Source: Streptomyces sp. SA15 (GTDB taxonomy: Bacteria; Actinomycetota; Actinomycetes; Streptomycetales; Streptomycetaceae). Taken from it: a DNA stretch of 64,000 nucleotides. The translations under genes and the position numbers were made by a program. Every line of letters begins with the position of its first letter. Positions within the stretch are counted from its first letter, which is position 1. Positions 32,378-40,930 of the stretch are shown one piece after another. The DNA lies in the NCBI RefSeq assembly GCF_002291145.1, contig NZ_NTGE01000073.1:209306-273305 (forward strand). The letters run 5' to 3'. The notes under the pieces are model-generated. The model was not told the origin of the DNA and searched no databases. It saw only the letters and a list, made by a program, of their open reading frames with translations.

Positions 32378-33328
32378 ATGATCGGCGACCAGACAGAAGA
32401 CGCCCAGCCGCACGGCGTCGCGGCGCGTTTCCCCGCTCGTTCCACGGGCGGTTCACTGCCCCCTGCGGAGTGGGCGCTTCTCACAGTCGCGGTCGTCGGC
32501 ATCTCGCTGGCCGCACCGCTCGCGGCGGTCGCGGCGGCACCCGCGCCGGCCATCGCGTTCTGGCGCAACGCGGTGGCCGGCGTCATCCTGCTCCCCCGGG
32601 TGCTCGCCCGGCGGGGCGGCGGCAGAGCACGCAGGCGGCCCGGGCGGGCCGACCTGCAGTACTGCGTGCTCGCCGGGATGTTCCTGGCCGCTCACTTCGG
32701 CATGTGGATCCCCAGCCTGACCATGACGTCCATCGCGACATCCACCGCCCTGATGTGTACGACGCCCCTGTGGGCGGGGCTCATCGCCCGGGCCCGGGGC
32801 CGTTCGGTGCCGAAGGCGGGATGGGCAGGGATGCTCGTCGCCTTCCTCGGCGTGCTGGTCGTGAGCAGCGTCGACATCGGGATGTCCGCCGAGGCCCTGG
32901 CCGGGGACGCGCTCGCGCTGGCGAGCGGCGTGTGCCTGGCGGCGTACCTGTCCGTCGGTGAGCACGTCCGGCAGCGGCTCGACACCGAGACGTACACGCT
33001 GATCTGTTACGCCACGGCAGCCGCGGCGCTTGTGACGGTGTGCCTGCTCACGGGCAGTGCCCTGGTCGGGTACTCGGCCGGGACATGGATGACGCTGGCC
33101 GCGCTGACCTTCGCGGGCCAACTGCTCGGGCACTCGCTGCTGAACCGGTCGCTCGGGGTGGTGAGCGGTGCCACCGTCGCCGTCGTCTCGCTGCTCGAAG
33201 TGCCGGGTGCGGCGCTGTTGGCGGCCCTGTGGCTCGGGCAGGCGCCACCGCTGGAGGCCTACGTGGGCGTGCTCGTCATCCTGGCCGGCGTGTTCGTCGT
33301 CGTACGGGCCGATGCGTCAGGGACATGA
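32378..33328 (+). CDS. EamA-family (DMT) transporter
   Basis: 316 residues from ATG 32378 after AGGAAGAGA. Ten predicted helices in two EamA repeats: LLTVAVVGISLAAPLAAVAA, FWRNAVAGVILLPRVL, AHFGMWIPSLTMTSIATSTA, then LTFAGQLLGHSLLNRSLGVV and VVSLLEVPGAALLAALWLGQ. Exporters of this family move amino acids, purines or other metabolites; the substrate is unknown. It overlaps the convergent LysR gene by 12 bp. Confidence 0.88.
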   Translation: MIGDQTEDAQPHGVAARFPARSTGGSLPPAEWALLTVAVVGISLAAPLAAVAAAPAPAIAFWRNAVAGVILLPRVLARRGGGRARRRPGRADLQYCVLAGMFLAAHFGMWIPSLTMTSIATSTALMCTTPLWAGLIARARGRSVPKAGWAGMLVAFLGVLVVSSVDIGMSAEALAGDALALASGVCLAAYLSVGEHVRQRLDTETYTLICYATAAAALVTVCLLTGSALVGYSAGTWMTLAALTFAGQLLGHSLLNRSLGVVSGATVAVVSLLEVPGAALLAALWLGQAPPLEAYVGVLVILAGVFVVVRADASGT

Positions 33329-34234
33329 GGGGGAGGCATGAGGAGAAACAGGAGGGTGAGAAGGACGGGCGAACGCCAGCTTCATGTGGCCTGTGAACGC
33401 GCCGAGTGCCGGATGCTCGGCGTCGGCCCGCCAGGCCAGGTGGAGGTCCACGGCGGGAGCATCCGCCAACGCGACGAACGCCAGTGACGGATGGGGGCGG
33501 AGCGCGGCCGTGGACGCCGGGGTGAGACCGATCCCGCGTCCCGCGGCGATGGCGAAGGTCCAGTCCTCGAACGTCTCCACCGGCAGCCGCTCCTGCGGTG
33601 CCCGGCCGGGTGGCCACAGTCCGGAAGGCACGGTGCCCGACGCGGTGTTGTCCACGAACACCTCCGTCGTGAGGTCCTCCAGCCGTAGTACGGACCGTCC
33701 GCTCAGCGGATGGTCCCTGGACAGGGCCACGTAACGGTCCTCGCTCAGCAGCGTGAGGCTCTGATAGTCGTTCTCCGGGTGGCCGGGGCGGCCTGTCGGC
33801 TGCTCGCGGACGAGAGCCACGTCGGTACTCCCGTCGCCCAGCCCGGCGAGCCTGTCGTCGCCACGGCGCGTGATGATGGGATGCAGCGGGTGCTCGCTCT
33901 CCCAGGTCTCCACGGCTCCCATGATCCGACTGTCCAGCATCGACCAGGTGTAGCCGAGCAGGAGTGGCCTGCTGACCGAGCGCGCGCTGGACAGCGCATG
34001 GTCGAACTTGGCGACCGTCGCACGGGCGTGTTCCAGCAGCACGGTCCCCGCCTCCGTCGGCCGCGCCTCACCGGTTCTCCGGTCGATGAGCTCGGCTCCG
34101 ACTGCCTTCTCCAGTTGCCGGACGGTCCGTGAAACCACCGGTTGACTGACCATCATGCGGGTGGCGGCGTGGGTGAAGCTCCTCGCTTCGCACACGGCTA
34201 TGAACGCGCGTAAGTGCCGTAACTCGACAGTCAT
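33317..34234 (-). CDS. LysR-family regulator with two TTA codons
   Basis: 305 residues from ATG 34234, behind GGAGGGAGG. HTH: LRHLRAFIAVCEARSFTHAA and TRMMVSQPVVSRTVRQLEKA, then the ligand-binding domain. Codons 5 and 8 are TTA (34220-34222 and 34211-34213), the rarest codon in Streptomyces and read only by the bldA tRNA, so the protein should appear late in growth. It is tail-to-tail with EamA and head-away from the MFS gene at 34393. A CTACATGTAG palindrome lies 19 bp upstream of the start. Confidence 0.92.
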   Translation of the reverse strand: MTVELRHLRAFIAVCEARSFTHAATRMMVSQPVVSRTVRQLEKAVGAELIDRRTGEARPTEAGTVLLEHARATVAKFDHALSSARSVSRPLLLGYTWSMLDSRIMGAVETWESEHPLHPIITRRGDDRLAGLGDGSTDVALVREQPTGRPGHPENDYQSLTLLSEDRYVALSRDHPLSGRSVLRLEDLTTEVFVDNTASGTVPSGLWPPGRAPQERLPVETFEDWTFAIAAGRGIGLTPASTAALRPHPSLAFVALADAPAVDLHLAWRADAEHPALGAFTGHMKLAFARPSHPPVSPHASPSCP

Positions 34235-34252
34235 GCGCGCCTCCCTCCATGA

Positions 34253-34262
34253 CTACATGTAG
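34253..34262. promoter_or_regulatory. 10-bp palindrome upstream of the LysR start
   Basis: CTACATGTAG, perfect palindrome with the shape of a LysR (T-n-A type) site; possibly autoregulatory. Short enough to occur by chance. Confidence 0.25.
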
Positions 34263-34392
34263 GCGCCCGCTATCTTAGCGTCGCCATTTCGGCGTGCCCG
34301 CCTCGGGGTGCGACGCCGCTCGGGGCCGGCCGAACGGACCGGGAACGCGGACCGGGGTCGGCTGAGCCGCGTCGTCAGCAGCAGGCGTGGGA

Positions 34393-35592
34393 TCAGCCCG
34401 CTGCCGCACGTCGTGTAACGAAGGCGATGGCCGCGGCCGTCGCGGCCAGTGTGGCCACACTCAGGAGGGCGACGGGCAGGGAGAACCACTCCGCCATGAA
34501 GCCGATGGCGGGCGGTCCCAGGAGCATGCCGCCGTAGCCGAGCGTGGACGCGATCGCGACCCCGTCGGGGCCGGCCAGCGTACCGGCGCGTTCTACGGCG
34601 ACCGGGAAGAGGTTGGCGAGTCCCAGCCCGGTGATCACGAAGCCGAGGAACGCCGCCCACAGGGAGGGGGCGAGCGCGCCGAGCAGCATGCCGACCGCGG
34701 CGGTCGCGCCGCCGAACACCAACGTGCGGGTCTGGCCGAGGCGTTCGAGCAGCCTCGTGCCGGTCAGCCGGCCGATGGTCATGGCGAGAGCGAAGCAGGA
34801 GTAACCGACCGCCGCGACGCCCGATGAGGCGTCCAGATCCTGCTCGAGGTGCAGGGCGCTCCAGTCGGCCAGGGCTCCCTCGCCGTAAGCCGTGCACAGG
34901 GCGATCAGGCCGAAGGTGATGACCAGACCCCGGGTGCGGGTGTCCAGGCGCCGTGGCGCGGACTCCTGATGCGGTGTGCGCTCGGGTGGTGTCGGGGGCT
35001 GGATACGCAGCAGGGTGCGGCCCGCGAGGGCGGTCACGAGCAGCCCGATCACGGTGAGGCCGAGCAGGTGCTGAGTGGGGGACAGCGCGCCGGCGACGAG
35101 CCCGCCGAGTCCTGCGCCGATCATGCCGCCGAGACTGAAGGCGGCGTGGAAGCTGGGCATGATGGGGCGTTGCAGGGCGGTCACCAGATCGACAGCGGCG
35201 CTGTTGAACGCCACATTGATCCCGCCGTAGGCGGCGCCGAAGAGCAGCAGGACGGCGCCGAGCGTCAGTGCCGAGTGGGTGAGCGGCGGTAGCGCGACGC
35301 TGAGCGAGAGCAGGATGCCGCAGACCACGGTCACCGGATGGCTGCCGTAGCGGCGGCAGAGGCGGCCGGTGAGCGTCATGGTGACGACCGCTCCGGCGGA
35401 GACGCCGAGGAGGGCGAGTCCCAACGCGCTGGCGGAGGCGCCTGTCTGTTCTTTGATGGCGGGGATGCGGACGACCCATCCGGCGAAGATGAAGCCGTCG
35501 AGGGCGAAGAAGACGGTGAGGGCGATGCGGAGCCGGGCGAGGACATTGCCCGGCACGGCGTTGTGCGTTCGGGCTTTGTTTATTAGCGGCAC
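34393..35592 (-). CDS. MFS transporter (12 TM, single-substrate type)
   Basis: 399 residues from GTG 35592; an internal GTG (VPGNVLARL) is an alternative start. TM1 and motif A-like region: LTVFFALDGFIFAGWVVRIP then VVTMTLTGRLCRRYGSHPVT. Other segments NVAFNSAAVDLVTALQRPIM, PSFHAAFSLGGMIGAGLGGL and FALAMTIGRLTGTRLLERLG place it with the bacterial MFS group near FucP/YfcJ-like permeases. The substrate is unknown. The first codons (ATA AAC AAA) are unusually AT-rich and are not typical of the genome. Confidence 0.85.
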   Translation of the reverse strand: MPLINKARTHNAVPGNVLARLRIALTVFFALDGFIFAGWVVRIPAIKEQTGASASALGLALLGVSAGAVVTMTLTGRLCRRYGSHPVTVVCGILLSLSVALPPLTHSALTLGAVLLLFGAAYGGINVAFNSAAVDLVTALQRPIMPSFHAAFSLGGMIGAGLGGLVAGALSPTQHLLGLTVIGLLVTALAGRTLLRIQPPTPPERTPHQESAPRRLDTRTRGLVITFGLIALCTAYGEGALADWSALHLEQDLDASSGVAAVGYSCFALAMTIGRLTGTRLLERLGQTRTLVFGGATAAVGMLLGALAPSLWAAFLGFVITGLGLANLFPVAVERAGTLAGPDGVAIASTLGYGGMLLGPPAIGFMAEWFSLPVALLSVATLAATAAAIAFVTRRAAAG

Positions 35593-35694
35593 AAAATCAG
35601 GCTAGGTGGGGTGCCGGTTGGGGGCAAGGGACTTGTCGGACGGCTGAGACAGTCCCGGCGAGCGGACGCCGTCGAAGAGGCCTTCGTCGTTTTA

Positions 35695-35724
35695 GCGCTG
35701 GCGCTGGCGCTGGCGCTGCCGCTG
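35695..35724 (+). repeat. Hexanucleotide repeat GCGCTG
   Basis: Four perfect GCGCTG units (35695-35718) followed by CCGCTG (35719-35724), in the 199-bp gap between the two MFS genes. I see no gene in that gap. Confidence 0.7.
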
Positions 35725-35791
35725 CCGCACGGCGCGCATGACATGGTGGTGTTCCGTGCCCTGCGCGCCGTGGCGTGGCCGGCTCGGCAGA

Positions 35792-37078
35792 TCAACGTTT
35801 CGTCGTGAGCACCGGTGCGGCGGGCGTGGGGGCACGGGTGATCCGGTGGCGCGGGATGGTCAGTGCCGCCACTGACCCGGCCAGCGACAGCGCGCCGCCG
35901 GCCGCGATCGCCGCAGTGAACCCATCGGTGAAGGCGGCGGGTTCCTCGTAACTCCCGGCCTTGCCGAACACCAGGGCCAGGACGGCGACACCGAACGCCC
36001 CGCCCAACTGCCGGCCGGTGTTGAACACTCCGGACGCCTTGCCGATCTGCTCGGGTGCCACCGCGTTGAGGACGGCGGTCTGGGCGGCGGGCATCGCCAT
36101 GCTCACGCCGGTCCCCGCGATGACCATCGGAGCGATCATCTCCCAGTACGGCGCGGACGGTGTGGCGATGAGCGCGAGCCAGCCCATCCCGGCCGCTTGC
36201 AGGGCGAGCCCGAGCGCGGCCGGCGGCCGGGCGCCGACCCGGTTCGTCAGCCTGCCCGCCAACGGCGCCACGACCGTCACCGGCGCGGTCCAGGCCAGCA
36301 GGTGCAGCCCCGCGGACAGCGGCGTGTCGCCGCGCCCCGTCTGGAAGTACTGCGCCGTGAAGAACAAGGCCCCGTAGAGCGAGGCGTAGAGGAACACCCC
36401 GGCGATGTTCCCCGCCGCGAAGCCGGGCAGGCGGAACAGCCCCAGTGGCACCATCGGCCGCTCGGCGACGCGCTGCCAGGCCACGAAGGCGGCACCGCAG
36501 ACAGCGCCCGCGATCAGCGGCCCGATCACCTCGACGCTGCCCCACCCGGAGGCGTTCGAGCGGACCAGCCCCCACACCAGCCCGAGCGCCGCACCTGTCA
36601 CCAGCAGCAGTCCGCCGACGTCCACGCCGCGTTCACCGCCACGGCTCTCCTCAACATGGCGCCTCACCAGTGGGATGACCGCCAGGCCGATCGGCAGGTT
36701 GAGCCAGAAGATCCACTGCCAGGCGAGGCCCTGGGTGACCGCGCCGCCCACCACCGGGCCGGCGACCACCGCGAGCCCCGTCAGCCCGGCGAAGAGCCCC
36801 AGCGCTCTCGGCCGGTCCGGCGGCGGATGGGCGGCGCTGAGCAGCGCCATCGCCAGTGGCATCACCAGTGCCGCGCCGGCGCCCTGCACCGCCCGCGCCG
36901 CGATCAGCCAGCCCACACCCGGCGCGAGCGCACAGGCCACCGAGGCCGCGGTGAACAGTGCCAGCTCGGCCGTGAAGACCAGCCGCCGCCCGTACCGGTC
37001 GCCCAGCATCGCACCGGTCATCAGCAGGACGGCGAAGCTCAGACCGTAGGCGTTCACCGTCCATTCGAAGTCCTGATA
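35792..37078 (-). pseudogene. DHA2-type MFS transporter lacking its N-terminus
   Basis: From SYQDFEWTVNAYGLSFAVLL onward this is a normal DHA2 exporter with motif A GDRYGRRLVFTAELALF, QWIFWLNLPIGLAVIPLVRR and late helices, 428 residues long. The first helix and the conserved D-x-x-V-x-x-A-L-P segment that should precede it are missing: upstream the frame continues to 37333 but codes only Arg/Pro-rich sequence without hydrophobicity. A transporter without TM1 is unlikely to work. A 5' deletion is the best explanation. The open frame to 37333 could still produce a protein. Confidence 0.65.
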
Positions 37079-37470
37079 CGACCGCCAGGCCGTCAGCGGG
37101 GGCGAACGGCCCTGCCGTTGATGCGGCGGTCGCGCGGGGCGGTGAGCGTCTGGTTCGGCTTCGCCCAAGGCCCGACCCCGCCGCGCAGCGCCCAGACCGA
37201 TGGGCGAGCGGCGGGTGCCGCCCCAGTGGCGAGGCGCACCGTCCTCGCCGGCGGAGTCGGACGCATGATCCACCTTGCCCGGACCAACCTGCGGAACATT
37301 CCGCGCTCGTGACCTCTTCACGCTGCGCCGCATCGACGGGCACGCTCTGTGAGCACGAAATCGGTGAACCGTCCGCTCCCGCCGGATTCCGGTGACGTGG
37401 CTGTCCGGGTTCCGCCCGAGGTGCGACGCTGGGAGGAGAGGTATCCGCCGAGGGGGCTCGGGAGGGCACG

Positions 37471-38949
37471 ATGGGACGTGACGTGCCGGCCCTGGTGTTC
37501 ACGCGGGAGGACCGCCGTCGGTACCGGGAGAAGATGCACACCTGCCTCGATGTGCTGGCGCAGATGCTGCGCGAATCGGGCTTCGAGAGTGAGCGTCCCC
37601 AGGTCGGGCTGGAGATCGAGCTGAACCTGGTGGACGACGACGGGCTGCCGGCGATGCGGAACACCGAGGTTCTCCAGGCGATCGCCGACCCCGCGTGGTC
37701 CAGCGAGCTGGGCCGCTTCAACCTGGAGATCAACATCCCGCCCCGCCGGCTGACGGCCGGGGGCCCCGGTGCCTGGGAGCAGGAGATCCGTGACGCGCTC
37801 AACCACGCCGAGGAGCACGCCTCGGCCGTGGGCGCCCACCTGATCATGATCGGTATTCTGCCGACCCTGGGTGAGGCGGACGTGGGCGAGTCCGCCCTGT
37901 CCGGTGATCCGCGCTACCGGCTGCTCAACGAGCAGATCTTCGCGGCGCGGGGTGAGGACCTGCGGATCAAGGTGGACGGTGTGGAGCGCCTGTCGATGTA
38001 CGCCGACGCCATCACGCCCGAGGCCGCCTGCACCAGCACCCAGTTCCACCTGCAGGTCGATCCGAAGCAGTTCGCGGACTACTGGAACGCGGCCCAGGCC
38101 ATCGCGGGTGTGCAGATCGCCCTGGCGGCGAACTCGCCTTTCCTCTTCGGCAGGGAGTTGTGGCGCGAGACCCGCATCCCCCTGTTCGAGCAGGCCACCG
38201 ACACCCGCCCCCAGGAGATCAAGGCCCAGGGAGTACGCCCTCGGGTGTGGTTCGGCGAGCGGTGGATCACCAGCGTTTTCGACCTCTTCGAGGAGAACGT
38301 GCTCTACTTCCCGGCGCTGCTGCCGCTGTGCGACGACGAGGACCCGCAGCAGGTGCTCGACCGCGGCGGCGTTCCGCAACTGGGGGAGCTGACGCTGCAC
38401 AACGGCACGATCTACCGGTGGAACCGCCCCGTGTATGCCGTCGCCGGCGGCCTGCCACATCTGCGCATCGAGAACCGGGTCCTGCCCGCCGGCCCCACCG
38501 TGGCCGACATCCTCGCCAACGGCGCCTTCTACTACGGCCTGACCCGTGCCCTGGTCGACGAGGACCGGCCGGTCTGGACCCGGATGTCCTTCTCGGTGGC
38601 CGAGGAGAACCTGCACACCGCGGCCCGCGACGGCATCGACGCCCGCCTGTACTGGCCCGGCACGGGCGAAGTGCCGGTCACGGAGCTGGTGTTGCGGCGG
38701 CTGCTGCCCCTGGCCCACCGGGGCCTGGAGCTGTCCGGCATGGACGTGGCATGGCGCGAGCCCCTGCTGGGCGTCATCGAGCAGCGCTGTGTCACCGCCC
38801 GCAACGGAGCCCTGTGGCAGGCGGAGACGGTCCACCACCTGCAGAAGGCCGTCACCCCCGACCGCCGGGAGGCGCTGCGGCAGATGACCACGACGTACAT
38901 GGACTACATGCACATGAACGCGCCCGCGCACACGTGGCCCGTGGACTGA
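37471..38949 (+). CDS. Glutamate-cysteine ligase-family protein (GCS2-like)
   Basis: 492 residues from ATG 37471 behind GGGAGGGCACG. GLEIELNLVDDDGLPAMRNT has the acidic metal/ATP-binding cluster (E-I-E), and NLEINIPPRRLTAGG, SMYADAITPEAACTSTQFHL and VLAANSPFLFGRELW-type segments are hallmarks of the carboxylate-amine ligase fold. Streptomyces makes mycothiol rather than glutathione, so this may form gamma-glutamyl-cysteine for ergothioneine-like pathways or join other amino acids; the exact product is not visible. Transcribed alone. Confidence 0.82.
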   Translation: MGRDVPALVFTREDRRRYREKMHTCLDVLAQMLRESGFESERPQVGLEIELNLVDDDGLPAMRNTEVLQAIADPAWSSELGRFNLEINIPPRRLTAGGPGAWEQEIRDALNHAEEHASAVGAHLIMIGILPTLGEADVGESALSGDPRYRLLNEQIFAARGEDLRIKVDGVERLSMYADAITPEAACTSTQFHLQVDPKQFADYWNAAQAIAGVQIALAANSPFLFGRELWRETRIPLFEQATDTRPQEIKAQGVRPRVWFGERWITSVFDLFEENVLYFPALLPLCDDEDPQQVLDRGGVPQLGELTLHNGTIYRWNRPVYAVAGGLPHLRIENRVLPAGPTVADILANGAFYYGLTRALVDEDRPVWTRMSFSVAEENLHTAARDGIDARLYWPGTGEVPVTELVLRRLLPLAHRGLELSGMDVAWREPLLGVIEQRCVTARNGALWQAETVHHLQKAVTPDRREALRQMTTTYMDYMHMNAPAHTWPVD

Positions 38950-38996
38950 CACCCAACCGCGGGGCGGGGCGGCCGCCGCACGGGCGGAGCGTCCTC

Positions 38997-40103
38997 CTAC
39001 TCGCGTCCTCCCCACTCCTCGGCCGCCGTCAGCGGAACGGGAACGGGCGGCACCGTCGACGTGGTCAGCTCGATGCGTCGCCCCTCGGCCGACGAGCGGA
39101 GCAGGGCGCTCATCGCCTCCAGCACGTGCAGGGCGAGATCGCCGTTCGCGCGAGGCGCCCGCTGCCCGTCGGCGGCGATGAAGTCGAGCAGACCGATGCC
39201 CCGTGCGGCGCCGACGTAGCCCGCCGACGGCGGGAGCGTGCGCCACTGTGTGTCGCCGAGTTCGCAGAGCCGGACTTCGCCGTCGAAGTGGTTCGGATCC
39301 GGAACCGTGAGCGTCCCCTTCTCGCCGTGGATCTCGATCGGCGCCGCCGTCGTGACCACACCGTCGAAGCTGGTCGTGATGGTCGTCAGGGCCCCGCCCA
39401 AGTGCTCGAGCACACCGGAGACATGACTGTCCACCTCGACCGGTATCCGCTCACCCGCGCGCGGGCCGGAACCGATGACACGCTCGGCGCGCAGCCGACT
39501 GGACGCCCCGATCACGGCACGCACCGGACCCAGCAGGTGGACCAACGACGCGAGGTAGTACGGCCCCATGTCCAGCAGGGGGCCACCCCCGGCCGTGTAG
39601 TAGAAGTCGGGGTGGGGATGCCAGCGTTCGTGTCCCGGAGTGACCAGCACGGCCGAGGCGAACAGGGGGCGTCCGATGCTGCCCGCCTCCACAGCCGCCC
39701 GCGCCGTCTGGATTCCGGTGCCCAGGACGGTGTCCGGCGCGCACCCCACACCGACCGCTGCCCGATCGGCGGCCTCCATGACGGCGTGGGCGTCGAGGAG
39801 GCCCGCGGCGAGCGGCTTCTCTCCGTAGACGTTCTTGCCGTGGCCGATGGCGCCGAGGGCGATCTCGGCGTGGGCCGCGGGGACGGTGAGGTTCAGCACC
39901 GTGTCCACGTCCGGGCTGCTCAGCAACTCCTCGACGGTCAGCGCCTCGACGCCGGGCAGTTCGGCGGCGACCGCGGCCGACCGGGAGGCGTCGAGGTCGG
40001 CGACCGCGGTGACGCGCACGGCGGGATGGCCGAGGAGCGTGTCCAGGTACGCGCGGGAGATGACTCCGAGACCTACGACGCCGATGCGGTGCGCGTCGCC
40101 CAC
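38997..40103 (-). CDS. Gfo/Idh/MocA-family NAD(P)-dependent oxidoreductase
   Basis: 368 residues from GTG 40103 after AAAGGGG. Rossmann motif RIGVVGLGVISRAYLDTLLG, the catalytic EKP motif in GKNVYGEKPLAAGLLDAHAV, and substrate-domain segments FYYTAGGGPLLDMGPYYLAS (G-G-G-x-L-x-D-x-G-x-Y) are characteristic. It oxidises or reduces a sugar or sugar acid. The gene overlaps ThuA upstream by 31 bp, so the two are one transcript. This pairing is common in disaccharide or 3-keto-sugar catabolism. Confidence 0.9.
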   Translation of the reverse strand: MGDAHRIGVVGLGVISRAYLDTLLGHPAVRVTAVADLDASRSAAVAAELPGVEALTVEELLSSPDVDTVLNLTVPAAHAEIALGAIGHGKNVYGEKPLAAGLLDAHAVMEAADRAAVGVGCAPDTVLGTGIQTARAAVEAGSIGRPLFASAVLVTPGHERWHPHPDFYYTAGGGPLLDMGPYYLASLVHLLGPVRAVIGASSRLRAERVIGSGPRAGERIPVEVDSHVSGVLEHLGGALTTITTSFDGVVTTAAPIEIHGEKGTLTVPDPNHFDGEVRLCELGDTQWRTLPPSAGYVGAARGIGLLDFIAADGQRAPRANGDLALHVLEAMSALLRSSAEGRRIELTTSTVPPVPVPLTAAEEWGGRE

Positions 40104-40783
40104 AGCATGCCCCTTTCGATGATGGTGCGGACGTTCGGGTTCTCCAGTACGTCGAGGCTGTGCCCCGGTGTCGTCACCACGACGCGACCCGCGCCCCACC
40201 GACGGGTCCAGACCGCAGGCGACCTGACCGGCCGGTGCCAGGGCTGCCACGGCCGGGCGGGATGGGTGGTGGTGGCCAGGACGTCGATCAGGTCGTCGTG
40301 GAGCACCCAGTACTGCTCGGTGTACAGCTCGAAGTCCTCGATGCCCGCGGTGATGGGGTGCTCGCGGCCGAGCTCGGTGATGTCGACGGCGTGCGGCAGG
40401 TAGTTGTCCTCCGCCTCCCCGCGGCGTTCACACGGCTCCTTGCCCGGGTGGGTCGCGAACTGGCCTCCCACCAGGTGGAGATAGTCGGCGGAGGCGCGGA
40501 ACGAGTCGGCGATGCCGCCGTGCCAGCCGGTGAAGCCGGTGCCGGCCACGACCGCCGCGCTCAGTCCCGACAACTGCTCGGCCGTGATCTCCGACATCGT
40601 GACGCACTGCACGACGAGATCGGTGGCGGCCATCTCGGCGGCGTCGGCGTAGACGTCGGTCGACTCCTCGACCCGGACGTCGTATCCGCTGCTTCGAAGG
40701 AAGGGCAGGAACAGCTCCGTGGCCTGGACCGGCTGGTGTCCCTCCCATCCGCCTCGGACCACCAGGGCTTTCTTCCGCGTCAT
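40073..40783 (-). CDS. ThuA-like domain protein
   Basis: 236 residues. It begins TRKKALVVRGGWEGHQPVQA, and GWHGGIADSFRASADYLHLV with GQFATHPGKE and HPITAGIEDFELYTEQYWVL are ThuA signatures; the fold is that of a class-I glutamine amidotransferase without the Cys. ThuA proteins take part in trehalose/sucrose utilisation through 3-keto intermediates. Its 3' end overlaps the Gfo/Idh/MocA gene by 31 bp. Confidence 0.9.
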   Translation of the reverse strand: MTRKKALVVRGGWEGHQPVQATELFLPFLRSSGYDVRVEESTDVYADAAEMAATDLVVQCVTMSEITAEQLSGLSAAVVAGTGFTGWHGGIADSFRASADYLHLVGGQFATHPGKEPCERRGEAEDNYLPHAVDITELGREHPITAGIEDFELYTEQYWVLHDDLIDVLATTTHPARPWQPWHRPVRSPAVWTRRWGAGRVVVTTPGHSLDVLENPNVRTIIERGMLWATRTASAS

Positions 40784-40930
40784 CTGGTTCCTTCATGGGG
40801 CCGTCGCCCCGGTCTGGTCGGAGGTTCTTCAGCTCGCCTCGGCGGTGGGCAGCACCACGGATCACAGGATGCGCCAGTCGCCCGCGCTCGGGAAAGGGCT
40901 GCCGACCTCACGAAAGTTTCGCGAACCGGC

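Noticed and set aside
32148..32381. 77-codon frame upstream of the EamA gene
   Set aside because: No family, poor codon bias, no ribosome binding site, and it overlaps the EamA start.
37093..37333. Short frames in front of the truncated MFS gene as its real N-terminus
   Set aside because: Neither frame encodes a hydrophobic helix or the conserved D-x-x-V-x-x-A-L-P motif.
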